Shown here piece by piece: positions 18,790-27,765 of a stretch of 64,000 bases of DNA. Position 1 is the stretch's first letter; every line of letters begins with the position of its first letter. Made by a program: the position numbers and the translations under genes. Under the pieces are notes generated by a model, which was not told where the DNA came from, ran no database searches, and saw only the letters and a program-made list of their open reading frames with translations. This DNA is from Streptomyces noursei ATCC 11455 (GTDB lineage Bacteria; Actinomycetota; Actinomycetes; Streptomycetales; Streptomycetaceae): assembly GCF_001704275.1 (NCBI RefSeq), contig NZ_CP011533.1, positions 2,914,001 to 2,978,000 of the forward strand, read 5' to 3'.

Positions 18790-18945
18790 GCCGGGAACCG
18801 GGGACCCGAGTACCGCCGTCCCCCCGGACACCGGCATAGTGGGGGGCTGCACCCGGGTCTTGCGGTTCATGACAAGAACCGGACCGGGGGCTCCGCTCAT
18901 GAGCCGCTCCGGCTCAGTCCGTTTGACACAGGGGGAGAACCACCC

Positions 18946-20130
18946 ATGCGATCGATACGTCGGCCAGTGCTGGCCGCCGCCGCCCTCACCGCCGTCGTGG
19001 CGCTGACCGCGACCGGCTGCGGGCCGTCGGGCGACAACGCGGATGCCAAGCCGACCGCGTCGTCCCAGGACACCGCGGGCGGGGGTGCGATCAAGATCCC
19101 CAAGGAGCTCCAGGACAAGCTGAAGGAACACGGCGTCGACCTGGACAAGTGGAAGAACGGGGAGTGGAAGAACTGGGACAAGGACAAGTGGCTTCGCGAA
19201 GCCGGCGAGTTCATCAACCCGGTCATCAAGAACTTCTGGGACCCGGACAAGATCAATAAGGTCAAGCCGCCCCAGGACCCGAGCAAGCCCTCGGACATCA
19301 CCGAGGACCAGGGCAAGACCGACCCCGAGCCGACCGCGGTCCCCGCGCGCTCGGTGAAGACGCCCTACACCTCCACCGCGCCCGGCGTGGGCCTGCTGCT
19401 GTTCAGCACGCCGAAGGGCGAGTCGCGCTGCTCCGCCACCGTCGTCAAGGACCCGGCGCACCCCGGCAAGTCCAACCTCGTCTGGACCGCGGCGCACTGC
19501 GTGCACGCCGGCAAGGACGGCGGCTGGTACCGCAACATGATGTTCGTGCCGAACTTCAACCGGACCGGCGCGTCGGCCGCCCAGATGAAGACCACCCCGT
19601 TCGAGGACCGCGTCCCGTCCGGCAAGTGGTGGGCGGACGACATGGCGACGACCAAGGAGTGGATCGCCGACGGCGGCGCCGTCCCGGGCGTGCCGATGGC
19701 GCCGTACGACTTCGCGCTGATGCACGTGAAGCCGGAGGAGAGCACCGGCGGCAAGTCGCTGGAGGAGATGGCCGGCAGCGCCTACGCGGTGGACTTCGGC
19801 GCCCCGGCGATGACGAAGATCTCCAGCCTGACGGCGCAGGGCTACCCGGCCGAGCCGCCGTTCGACGGCGCGACGCAGCAGTCCTGCACCGACAAGCCGA
19901 CCCGGCTGACGCTGGACGCCAAGAAGCCGACCATGTACCGGATCGGCTGCACCATGACCGGTGGTTCGTCCGGTGGCCCCTGGTTCATCAAGGGCGCGGA
20001 CGGCAAGCCGGTGCTGGTCTCCAACACGTCGATGGGGCCGCGTCCGGCCCAGTGGCTGGCCGGCCCGCACCTGGGCACCGAGGCCAAGTCCATCTTCGAC
20101 GCGATGAGCAAGAAGTGGGCGAACCAGTAG
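18946..20130 (+). CDS. Secreted trypsin-like serine protease, lipoprotein
   Basis: A 394-residue exported protease. The signal peptide (Arg5, Arg6, then an Ala/Leu/Val core) ends in a lipobox LTATGC with Cys25 as lipidation site. A spacer of about 110 residues rich in Lys and Trp (DKWKNGEWKNWDKDKW) follows, then the chymotrypsin-fold domain with WTAAHC (His184), DFALMHV (Asp255) and GGSSGGPW (Ser342). It is expected to be anchored on the outer face of the membrane and to cleave extracellular proteins. ATG at 18946 follows GGGGGAG. It is divergent from the siderophore operon and convergent with hflX, sharing a strong terminator with the latter. Confidence 0.9.
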   Translation: MRSIRRPVLAAAALTAVVALTATGCGPSGDNADAKPTASSQDTAGGGAIKIPKELQDKLKEHGVDLDKWKNGEWKNWDKDKWLREAGEFINPVIKNFWDPDKINKVKPPQDPSKPSDITEDQGKTDPEPTAVPARSVKTPYTSTAPGVGLLLFSTPKGESRCSATVVKDPAHPGKSNLVWTAAHCVHAGKDGGWYRNMMFVPNFNRTGASAAQMKTTPFEDRVPSGKWWADDMATTKEWIADGGAVPGVPMAPYDFALMHVKPEESTGGKSLEEMAGSAYAVDFGAPAMTKISSLTAQGYPAEPPFDGATQQSCTDKPTRLTLDAKKPTMYRIGCTMTGGSSGGPWFIKGADGKPVLVSNTSMGPRPAQWLAGPHLGTEAKSIFDAMSKKWANQ

Positions 20131-20192
20131 CGACGACGTGAGCGGGCGGCGCCGGGCGACGGCGCCGCCCGCCCGTGGCGCCCCCACGGCAA

Positions 20193-20236
20193 CGGCGAAG
20201 GCCCGCCCCCCGGGAAACCGGGGGCGGGCCTTCGCC
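20193..20236. terminator. Bidirectional terminator, protease and hflX
   Basis: About 20 paired bases (CGGCGAAGGCCCGCCCC side and complement) with one bulged C and a GAAA tetraloop, midway between the convergent stops. It is one of the strongest hairpins in the window. Confidence 0.9.
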
Positions 20237-20265
20237 GTGTCCTGCGTGCGTGCGGGTCCGAGCCG

Positions 20266-21753
20266 TCAGGCGGCCGGGAGGAACGGGCGGAACTCGGCGG
20301 CCAGTTCCTCGTGGACCCGGGCCTTGAGGACCGTGCCCTCGCCGGTGTGCTCCTCGGAGATGACCTCGCCCTCGGCGTGCGCCCGCGAGACCAGGGCGCC
20401 CTTGGTGTAGGGCACCAGCACCTCGATCTCGACCTGGGGGCGCGGGAGTTCCGCGTCGAGCAGGTTCCGCAGCTCCTCGATGCCCTCACCCGTGCGGGCG
20501 GAGACCACCAGGGCGCGCTTCTCCTGGCGCAGCAGCCGCTGGAGGGTCAACGGATCGGCCGCGTCGGCCTTGTTGACGATCACGATCTCGGGCACCTCGG
20601 TGGCGCCCACGTCGCGGATCACCTCGCGGACCGCCGCCAGCTGCTCCTCCGGCACCGGGTGCGAGCCGTCCACCACGTGCAGGATGATGTCGGCGTCGGC
20701 GACCTCCTCCATCGTGGAGCGGAACGCCTCGACGAGGTGGTGCGGCAGGTGGCGTACAAAGCCGACGGTGTCGGCGAGGGTGTACAGCCGCCCGCTGGGG
20801 GTCTCGGCCCGTCGGACGGTCGGGTCCAGGGTGGCGAACAGGGCGTTCTCCACCAGGACACCGGCGCCGGTGAGGCGGTTGAGCAGGGAGGACTTGCCGG
20901 CGTTGGTGTAGCCGGCGATGGCGACCGAGGGGATCTTGTTGCGCCGGCGCTCCTGGCGCTTGACGTCCCGGCCGGTCTTCATCTCCGCGATCTCCCGGCG
21001 CATCTTCGCCATCTTCTCGCGGATCCGCCGCCGGTCTGTCTCGATCTTGGTCTCACCGGGACCACGGGTGGCCATGCCGCCGCCCGTCGAACCGGAGCCA
21101 CCGCCACCCATCTGCCGGGACAGCGACTGGCCCCAGCCGCGGAGCCTGGGGAGCATGTACTGCATCTGCGCCAGCGAGACCTGCGCCTTGCCCTCCCGGG
21201 ACTTGGCGTGCTGGGCGAAGATGTCGAGGATCAGGGCGGTCCGGTCGACCACCTTGACCTTGACGACGTCCTCCAGGTGGATCAGCTGGCCCGGGGAGAG
21301 CTCACCGTCGCACACCACGGTGTCGGCCCCGGATTCGAGCACGATGTCCCGCAGCTCCAGGGCCTTGCCCGAGCCGATGTAGGTGGCCGGGTCCGGCTTG
21401 TCGCGACGCTGGACGACGCCGTCGAGCACCAGGGCACCGGCGGTCTCGGCCAGCGCGGCCAGCTCGGCGAGGGAGTTCTCCGCGTCCTGCACCGTCCCGG
21501 ACGTCCAGACGCCCACGAGCACCACGCGCTCCAGGCGCAGCTGCCGGTACTCGACCTCGGTGACGTCCTCGAGCTCGGTGGAGAGTCCGGCGACGCGCCG
21601 CAGCGACGCGCGGTCGGAGCGGTCGTACTGGTCGCCGTCGCGCTCCCCGTCGATCTCGTGGCTCCAGGCGACGTCCTCTTCCATCAGGGCGTCGGCCCGA
21701 AGGCTCTCGGGGAGGCGCTGCCGGTCCTGTGGAAGGGAAGAAGAGGAGGTCAT
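20266..21753 (-). CDS. hflX: GTPase HflX, ribosome-associated
   Basis: A 495-residue GTPase that splits stalled or vacant 70S ribosomes during stress. It has the HflX N-terminal domain (LVGVWTSGTVQDAENSLAEL; YIGSGKALEL), a Gly-rich linker (QMGGGGSGSTGGGMATRGPG), a helical RRRIREKMAKMRREI segment, and the G domain with G1 GYTNAGKSS, G2 TLDPTVRR, G3 DTVGFVRHLPHHL, G4 NKAD and G5 SARTGEG. ATG at 21753 has AAGGA five bases upstream. The leader RNA holds a short hairpin (GGGACC-GCCC-GGTCCC, 21797-21782) 29 bases before the start. The N-terminal 60-residue acidic extension is common in actinobacteria. Confidence 0.96.
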   Translation of the reverse strand: MTSSSSLPQDRQRLPESLRADALMEEDVAWSHEIDGERDGDQYDRSDRASLRRVAGLSTELEDVTEVEYRQLRLERVVLVGVWTSGTVQDAENSLAELAALAETAGALVLDGVVQRRDKPDPATYIGSGKALELRDIVLESGADTVVCDGELSPGQLIHLEDVVKVKVVDRTALILDIFAQHAKSREGKAQVSLAQMQYMLPRLRGWGQSLSRQMGGGGSGSTGGGMATRGPGETKIETDRRRIREKMAKMRREIAEMKTGRDVKRQERRRNKIPSVAIAGYTNAGKSSLLNRLTGAGVLVENALFATLDPTVRRAETPSGRLYTLADTVGFVRHLPHHLVEAFRSTMEEVADADIILHVVDGSHPVPEEQLAAVREVIRDVGATEVPEIVIVNKADAADPLTLQRLLRQEKRALVVSARTGEGIEELRNLLDAELPRPQVEIEVLVPYTKGALVSRAHAEGEVISEEHTGEGTVLKARVHEELAAEFRPFLPAA

Positions 21754-21955
21754 TTGATCCTTTGCGTCGTAGGGAGCCCCCGGGACCGGGCGGTCCCGTC
21801 GGGACTGGTGCGGCACTGCTTTTGGCACTGCCGTTCGATCTGCTCAACGTCCGGGCCGCCCCGGAGATTCCCGGTGCGGCCGGTGTCGGCCCGTTGATGG
21901 TCGCACGGTCCGGAGACGGACGTCACGCGGATTTCCGGTGTGCGCCGGGTGCGCC

Positions 21956-21986
21956 GTGCGGGCCGTGCCGCCGGCACGGCCCGCAC
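21956..21986 (-). terminator. Terminator of the M1 peptidase gene
   Basis: A perfect 14-bp stem (GTGCGGGCCGTGCC and complement) with a three-base loop, 21 bases after the peptidase stop on the minus strand. Confidence 0.85.
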
Positions 21987-22007
21987 GCCTTCCACTCCGG
22001 GCGACGG

Positions 22008-23627
22008 TCACCCCTTGTGCAGGTGCGGCGCACCGGGCGTGGTCGCCACGTGCCGCTCCGCGGACTGCTGCTTGCCGCCGTCCGCCGGGACCTTCTTGAC
22101 CTGCTGCTGCTTCCAGTCCGGGTGGCCGGGCATCGGCGGGGTCTTGGCGCCGTACAGCCAGTCCCAGAAGAAGCCGGAGAGGTTGTGGCCGTAGATCTGG
22201 GAGGCGAGGTCGATGAAGTCGGCGGTGCCGGCCACCCCGTCGCGGTGCTTGGCCACCCACTCCCTCTCCAGGCGCTCGAAGCCGGCCTTCCCCATCTTGT
22301 GCCGCAGGGCGTACAGGACCAGGGCGCTGCCGTCGTAGATCACCGGGCGGAAGATGCCGGTCTTCCGGCCCTTGTCGGGGACCTTGGGCAGGGCGGGCGG
22401 GCCGCCCTCCGCGCGCCAGCCGTCGGACGCCTCGTAGGCGTGCTTCATCCGGGTCTCCAGGGAGGCGCGGTGGTCGCCCTTCTCATCGGCGTAGAGGGCC
22501 TCGTACCAGGTGGCGTGGGCCTCGTTGAGCCAGACGTCGGACCACCGGCGGGGGCTGACGCTGTCGCCGAACCACTGGTGGGACAGCTCGTGCACCATCA
22601 CCGACTCCACGTACCAGTCGGGCAGCTGGACGGTGGTGAACAGGCGCTTCTCGAAGAGCGAGAGGGTCTGGGTCTCCAGCTCGAAGCCGGTGCTGGCGTC
22701 GGCGATCAGCACCCCGTACGTCTCGAACGGGAACGGTCCGACCTTGCTCTCCATCCAGGCCATCTGGTCCGGCGTCTTGGCGAGCCAGCGGGCCAGCTGG
22801 AGCCGGGCCGAGGAGGGGACGACGTCGCGCAGCGGCAGCCCGTGCGGACCGTGGTGGTTCACGACGCCGGACCGCCCGATGGAGATCTGCGCCAGTTCGG
22901 TGGCCATGGGGTGGGCGGTGCGGTACGTCCAGGTGCGGCGCGCGCCGCGGGTGCCCTCGCCGACCGGCAGCCCGTTGGCGACCGCCACCAGGCCCTCGGG
23001 CGTGGTGATGTGGAAGGTGAACTCGGCCTTGTCGGAGGGGTGGTCGTTGCACGGGAAGACCCGGTGCGCGGCGTCCGCCTGGTTGGCCATCGCCAGTCCG
23101 TCGGTGGTGCGGATCCAGCCGCCGTCGCCCCGGCCGCGCGGGTCGCTGGTGTGGTGGACGACGATCCGCAGGTCCTGCCCGGGGTGGATGTGCGAGGCGG
23201 GGGTGAGGACCAGGTCCTCGCCGGCCTGCTCGTGCCGGGCGGGCTGCCCGTCGACGAGGACCGAACGCACGGTTCCGTCGGCGAAGTCGAGGTTGAGCCG
23301 ATCGAGGTTGGCGGTGGCCCGGGCCTTGATCACGGTGATCACGTCCATCGGACGGTCGTTGTGGCCCGAGTAGTCCAGGGAGATGTCGTACGAGGTGACG
23401 TGGTAGCCGGGGTTGCCGAGCATCGGGAAGAGGCGGTCGCCGATGCCCAGCGGCTCGGCCGGCTGCGGCGCGGCCGCAGCGATCGTGGCGGCGACGGCGA
23501 GGCCGAGGGCGGCGGCCCGGCGGGGGATCCGGCCGCGGCGCGCGCGGGGGCGGTCCCGGTCGAGGGCGGAACGGTCGGCGGCTGGCCCGTCGGGCTCGCC
23601 GGACGGACGGCGCAAGGGAAGGGACAT
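22008..23627 (-). CDS. Secreted M1-family zinc metallopeptidase
   Basis: A 539-residue aminopeptidase N-like enzyme. The N-terminus is basic (RARRGRIPRRAAALGLAVAATIAAAA), consistent with an export signal, possibly twin-arginine. An M1 N-terminal saddle domain precedes the exopeptidase segment DASTGFELETQT, where the usual GAMEN is replaced by GFELE. The zinc site is HELSH (His346, Glu347, His350), with the third ligand Glu369 in WLNEAHA 18 residues later. It is expected to trim peptides outside the cell. The missing C-terminal ARM domain and the GAMEN change suggest the short secreted actinobacterial subgroup. ATG at 23627 matches the basic signal start. Confidence 0.88.
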   Translation of the reverse strand: MSLPLRRPSGEPDGPAADRSALDRDRPRARRGRIPRRAAALGLAVAATIAAAAPQPAEPLGIGDRLFPMLGNPGYHVTSYDISLDYSGHNDRPMDVITVIKARATANLDRLNLDFADGTVRSVLVDGQPARHEQAGEDLVLTPASHIHPGQDLRIVVHHTSDPRGRGDGGWIRTTDGLAMANQADAAHRVFPCNDHPSDKAEFTFHITTPEGLVAVANGLPVGEGTRGARRTWTYRTAHPMATELAQISIGRSGVVNHHGPHGLPLRDVVPSSARLQLARWLAKTPDQMAWMESKVGPFPFETYGVLIADASTGFELETQTLSLFEKRLFTTVQLPDWYVESVMVHELSHQWFGDSVSPRRWSDVWLNEAHATWYEALYADEKGDHRASLETRMKHAYEASDGWRAEGGPPALPKVPDKGRKTGIFRPVIYDGSALVLYALRHKMGKAGFERLEREWVAKHRDGVAGTADFIDLASQIYGHNLSGFFWDWLYGAKTPPMPGHPDWKQQQVKKVPADGGKQQSAERHVATTPGAPHLHKG

Positions 23628-23763
23628 GGGCTACCGGTATCAGCGCGGCCCGCCCGCCCGTGGACGGCACGGCTGGACGGCACCCGAACGAGCGGCTGCT
23701 CGCCCGTCCGCTTGCGCCCGCGCGCGCGTTCTGCTGTCGGACGGGCGGATTCCGGGAGCGGGG

Positions 23764-25935
23764 TCAGCAGTTCCCCGTGCGCACCGCCGTGGCGGCCCGG
23801 ACCACGTCGAAGACGCCGGGTACCTGGCGCATCGCGCGCATCAGGGAGGGCAGCCCGGCGGCGTTGGGCAGGTGGAGGGTGTAGGTGTGCCGGACCAGTT
23901 GCTCGTGCGGGGGTTCGACGGCGGCGGAGACCACCGCGGCGCCCTGGGCGGCGATCGCCTCGGTGAGGTCGGGCAGCAGATGCGGCCGGCTGAACGCCTC
24001 GGCCAGCAGCGTCACCCGGCAGCCGTGGCCGCCCTTGGCCGCGCCCCGCCAGCGCACCCCGACCGGCTGCCGACCCATCGCCGCCATCCGGGCCACCGCC
24101 GGACACAGGGCGCGGTGCACGGTGACCGTGCCGCCGCGGACCGCGAAGCCGGTGACGGTGTCCGGCGGCACCGGTGTGCAGCAGCCGGCCAGCCGGACGG
24201 TGGCGCCGGGCAGATCGGCCACCACCAGGCCGGAGGCGGCCCCGGCGCGGTCCGGGCCGGCCGGGCGGTGGGCCGGCACCCGGCGGCGTTCGCCGTGCCG
24301 CCCGGCGGGCGCGGCGGGCGGCACGGCGGTGCCCTGGGACCGGGCCAGCCAGCGGGAGATGGCGAGTCGGGCGGCGGGGGTGCGGGTGTGGTCGAGCCAC
24401 TCCGGCGAGGGTCCGGCCAGGCCATCGGCGTCTTGGGCCATCAGCAGGTGGAGGTTGTCGCCGTCGTGCAGGACGGTGCCGAGCGTGGCGAGGCGGCCGT
24501 TGACCCGGGCGCCGATGCAGCCGTGCGCGGCCTCGCCGTGCTTGGCGTACGCCGCGTCCACACAGCTCGCTCCGGCGGGCAGCCCGATGGTGCCGGCCGG
24601 GCCGTCCGCTGCGGCGTCGGTGCAGAAGACGGTGATCTCGCGGTCCTGGGCGAGGTCGTCGCGGAGCGAGGTCCAGAAGGTGTCGGGGTCGGGGGTGGTG
24701 CGCTGCCATTCCAGGAGCCGGTCGAGCCAGCCGGGACGGGTGGGGTCGGCCCGTTCGCCCTCGGGTGCGTCCGCGCCGTCGGTGGGGGCGTAGGGGTTGC
24801 CCAACGCGATCACCCCGGCCTCGGCGACCCGGTGCATCCGGTGGGTGCGGATCAGGGTCTCGGCGATCTCGCCGGTCTCGCCGCCGACGGCGGTGTGCAG
24901 CGACTGGTAGAGGTTGAACTTGGGGGCCGCGATGAAGTCCTTGAACTCCGAGACCACCGGGGTGAAGCAGGTGTGCAGCTCCCCGAGGACGGCGTAGCAG
25001 TCGGCGTCCTCGGCCACCAGGACCAGCAGCCGCCCCAGGTCCGCGCCGGTGATCCGGCCGCGCGCCAGCAGGACCCGGTGCACGGAGACGAAGTGCCGTG
25101 GCCGGACGAGGACTTGGGCGTCGATGCCGGCGTCGGCCAGGATCGTCCGGGCCCGGGCGGCGATCGCGGCGAGCGGGTCGGGGTGGCCGCCGTACTTCTC
25201 CACCAGGCGCCGGGTCTCGGCGTACTCCTCGGGGTGCAGGATCGCGAAGACCAGGTCCTCCAGCTCGGTCTTGAGCGCCTGGACGCCGAGGCGTTCGGCG
25301 AGCGGGATCAGCACGTCGCGGGTGACCCCGGCGATCCGGGCCTGCTTCTCCGGGCGCATCACGCCGAGGGTGCGCATGTTGTGCAGCCGGTCGGCGAGCT
25401 TGATGGACATCACCCGGACGTCGTTGCCGGTGGCGACGAGCATCTTGCGGAAGGTCTCCGGCTCGGCCGCCGTGCCGTAGTCGACCTTCTCCAGTTTGGT
25501 GACGCCGTCGACCAGGTAGCAGACCTCGGCGCCGAACTCGGCCCGCACCTGATCCAGCGTCACATCCGTGTCCTCGACGGTGTCGTGGAGCAGGGAGGCG
25601 GTCAACGTCGTGGTTTCCGCGCCCAGTTCGGCGAGGATCAGGGTGACCGCGAGCGGGTGGGTGATGTACGGCTCGCCGCTCTTGCGCGTCTGGCCGCGGT
25701 GCGAGGACTCGGCGAGTTGGTACGCCCTGCTGAGGGTGTCCAGGTCGGCGTCGGGGTGGTGGTGTCGGTGCACCTTGGCGACGTGTTCCAGGGCGTCCGG
25801 CAGCCCGTCGCGGGGGGCGGGGCCGAGGAGTGCGGCGCGGCCGATGCGGCGGAGCCCCCGGAGCGCCGGCCCGGGGCGGCCGCGCCGGCGGTCCGCTGCT
25901 TCAGGGTTACCAGGGTTCGTGGCCTCTGCGCTCAT
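23764..25935 (-). CDS. rshA: RelA/SpoT homologue RshA, (p)ppGpp metabolism
   Basis: A 723-residue long RSH protein. The hydrolase (HD) domain is intact: TRKSGEPYITHP (Arg84, His93), LLHDTVEDTDVT (His117-Asp118, Glu121-Asp122) and KLADRLHNMRTL. The synthetase domain (about 270-390) is recognisable (RPRHFVSVHR; FKDFIAAPKFNLYQSLHTAV) but degenerate: DLGRLLVLV replaces the canonical DLVGVRVLV, so the conserved Arg is Leu, ETLIRT replaces ELQIRT, and the AAHW His is lost. A TGS domain (about 435-500) and a C-terminal ACT-like domain follow. The pattern suggests a protein that mainly hydrolyses the alarmone, with synthesis doubtful. ATG at 25935 follows GGAGGTGCCC. From memory, Streptomyces carries this second RSH besides relA. 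Confidence 0.9.
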   Translation of the reverse strand: MSAEATNPGNPEAADRRRGRPGPALRGLRRIGRAALLGPAPRDGLPDALEHVAKVHRHHHPDADLDTLSRAYQLAESSHRGQTRKSGEPYITHPLAVTLILAELGAETTTLTASLLHDTVEDTDVTLDQVRAEFGAEVCYLVDGVTKLEKVDYGTAAEPETFRKMLVATGNDVRVMSIKLADRLHNMRTLGVMRPEKQARIAGVTRDVLIPLAERLGVQALKTELEDLVFAILHPEEYAETRRLVEKYGGHPDPLAAIAARARTILADAGIDAQVLVRPRHFVSVHRVLLARGRITGADLGRLLVLVAEDADCYAVLGELHTCFTPVVSEFKDFIAAPKFNLYQSLHTAVGGETGEIAETLIRTHRMHRVAEAGVIALGNPYAPTDGADAPEGERADPTRPGWLDRLLEWQRTTPDPDTFWTSLRDDLAQDREITVFCTDAAADGPAGTIGLPAGASCVDAAYAKHGEAAHGCIGARVNGRLATLGTVLHDGDNLHLLMAQDADGLAGPSPEWLDHTRTPAARLAISRWLARSQGTAVPPAAPAGRHGERRRVPAHRPAGPDRAGAASGLVVADLPGATVRLAGCCTPVPPDTVTGFAVRGGTVTVHRALCPAVARMAAMGRQPVGVRWRGAAKGGHGCRVTLLAEAFSRPHLLPDLTEAIAAQGAAVVSAAVEPPHEQLVRHTYTLHLPNAAGLPSLMRAMRQVPGVFDVVRAATAVRTGNC

Positions 25936-26143
25936 GGGCACCTCCGGCGGCGTCGACCGGCGGTGGGACGCCGTCAGTTCGGGCGCCTGGGCCGGTGCTT
26001 GATGCTACCGAGCCCATCACGCAGCGCTGTCCGCCTCTCGCTCAGCGTGAAACGGATCACCCATTCGAGGGAACTTTCTGGCCGGAATCGTTTCTCCTCG
26101 CCGAAACCGCTTCCCCTGGGCGAGGGGCGTGCTCCGGCGCCCG

Positions 26144-27022
26144 TCAGCCGGCGAGCACGCCCGCCAGCCACTCCGGCGCGAAGGTGCCCTCGGCCACGAT
26201 CACGGCCGGACCGGTCATCTCGACCGTGCCGTCCGGCAGCTCGGTGATGGTCAGGCTGCCGCCCAGCACATCGACGAGGTACGTCACCGGGGTGCCGGTC
26301 ACGGCCGGGTCCAGGCCGTCCCGGCGGGCCGTGGCGACGGCCACCGCGCAGGCGCCGGTGCCGCAGGAACGGGTCTCGCCGGCGCCCCGCTCGTGCACCC
26401 GCATCGCCACGTGGCGCGGGCCGCGGTCCACGACGAACTCGATGTTCACACCGTCCGGGTACACCGCGGCCGGGCCGAACTCCGGCTGTTCCCGCAGCTC
26501 ACCGGCGTGCGCCAGGTCCTCGACGAACGCGACGGCGTGCGGGTTGCCCATGTTGACGTTGCGGGCCGGCCAGCTGCGCCCGCCGACCTCGACCACCACG
26601 CCGTCCTCGGGGAGCACGGCGCGCCCCATGGAGACGGTCACGTCGCCGGTCTTGGCGAGGTGCACCCGGAGCACCCCGGCGCGGGTGGCGATCGCGACGT
26701 CGCCGGCCTCGACCAGCCCGGCGTGCAGGAGGTAGCGGGCGAAGACCCGGAGGCCGTTGCCGCACATCTCGGCGATCGTGCCGTCGCCGTTGCGGTAGTC
26801 CATGAACCACTCGGCGTCGTCGGCCATCGCCCGCGCCTCCGGGTGCGCGGCGGACCGCACCACGTGCAGCAGTCCGTCGCCGCCCACCCCGGCGCGGCGG
26901 TCGCAGATCCGGGCGACGGCGGTCGCGGGCAGGTCGATCCGGCCGTCCGGATCCGGGACGATCACGAAGTCGTTCTCGGTGCCGTGGCCCTTGAGGAAGG
27001 CGATGCGCTGGGTGCTGGTCAC
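26144..27022 (-). CDS. dapF: Diaminopimelate epimerase
   Basis: A 292-residue cytoplasmic enzyme that interconverts LL- and meso-diaminopimelate for lysine and peptidoglycan synthesis. Both catalytic cysteines are visible, Cys87 in EMCGNGLRVFARY and Cys220 in RSCGTGACAV, with FLKGHGTENDFVIV at the start and NVNMGNPHAVAFVED in the middle. Streptomyces peptidoglycan uses LL-DAP, so the epimerase mainly feeds lysine. GTG at 27022 opens the conserved region. It is preceded by miaA and a small membrane protein on the same strand. Confidence 0.96.
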   Translation of the reverse strand: MTSTQRIAFLKGHGTENDFVIVPDPDGRIDLPATAVARICDRRAGVGGDGLLHVVRSAAHPEARAMADDAEWFMDYRNGDGTIAEMCGNGLRVFARYLLHAGLVEAGDVAIATRAGVLRVHLAKTGDVTVSMGRAVLPEDGVVVEVGGRSWPARNVNMGNPHAVAFVEDLAHAGELREQPEFGPAAVYPDGVNIEFVVDRGPRHVAMRVHERGAGETRSCGTGACAVAVATARRDGLDPAVTGTPVTYLVDVLGGSLTITELPDGTVEMTGPAVIVAEGTFAPEWLAGVLAG

Positions 27023-27101
27023 CCTTGAATCCTACGGGGAGGGCGGAACGTCGGCCGGTCGGGGCCGGGCCGCGGCGGGCGCCGGGCCGGGGAGCGGGGC
27101 C

Positions 27102-27656
27102 TCAGCGGAGGCGGGCCACCCGCCAGATCGCCAGCGCGGCGAGGACGGCGACCACGCTCGCATACAGGAGGACCACCCGCCAGCTGGCGCGGCGCCCGGA
27201 GCCGCGGACCGGGAGGCCGGGCCAGGTGTGGCCGACCCGGCGGGCCGCCATCATGCCCGCGCCGGCGGCGCAGCAGCACAGCAGCAGGCCGAGCATGGCG
27301 ATCACCGCGCCGCCGTCGCCGCCGAACTCGAAGGCCAGCGGGAAGGCGAACATCAGCGAGCCGACGGCGGCCAGCGCCACTATCGGGGCGAGCTGCCACA
27401 GCCGCAGCCGCCGGGGCGGGCGCAGGTCGCGGAAGGACTCGCCGCCCTCGGGGGTCGGGCCGGGCTCGGCGTCGGGGCCGTCCGAGGCGTCGAGGGTGGC
27501 CGGGTGGCCGTCGGGGATGCCGTCCTCGGGCGCGTGGAGGCGGTCGTCGGGCTCGGTGCGGGCGTCGGGCACGGCCGGGCCGTCCTCGGCCTGCGCCGCC
27601 GCCCCGGCAGCGTCCCGGTCCGGTTGTTGGGCTCGGTTGCGAGGGCCGGCCTCCAT
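27102..27656 (-). CDS. Small membrane protein of unknown function
   Basis: A 184-residue protein I cannot assign to a family. The first 85 residues are acidic, Pro/Asp/Ala-rich and probably disordered. Three hydrophobic segments follow (about 90-112 LAPIVALAAVGSLMFAFPLA, 117-140 with a run of three cysteines in LLCCCAAGAGMM, and 160-178 VVLLYASVVAVLAALAIW), ending in a basic tail. An N-terminus facing the cytoplasm is likely. ATG at 27656 has GGAGGG seven bases upstream. It lies between miaA and dapF, 79 bases before the latter, and is likely co-transcribed with both. Confidence 0.7.
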   Translation of the reverse strand: MEAGPRNRAQQPDRDAAGAAAQAEDGPAVPDARTEPDDRLHAPEDGIPDGHPATLDASDGPDAEPGPTPEGGESFRDLRPPRRLRLWQLAPIVALAAVGSLMFAFPLAFEFGGDGGAVIAMLGLLLCCCAAGAGMMAARRVGHTWPGLPVRGSGRRASWRVVLLYASVVAVLAALAIWRVARLR

Positions 27657-27765
27657 TGCCACGCGCCCTCCCCACTGCCAGCTTGCACGCCTCGATCGAT
27701 GGTCGATGATGACACGCCCTCAGGGGCCCGGATGACGGCCGGAGCGTCCCGATGCCATGACGTGA

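Noticed and set aside
18923..18928. TTGACA as -35 of the protease promoter
   Set aside because: It is only 18 bases from the start codon, so no room remains for a -10 and transcription start before the ATG.
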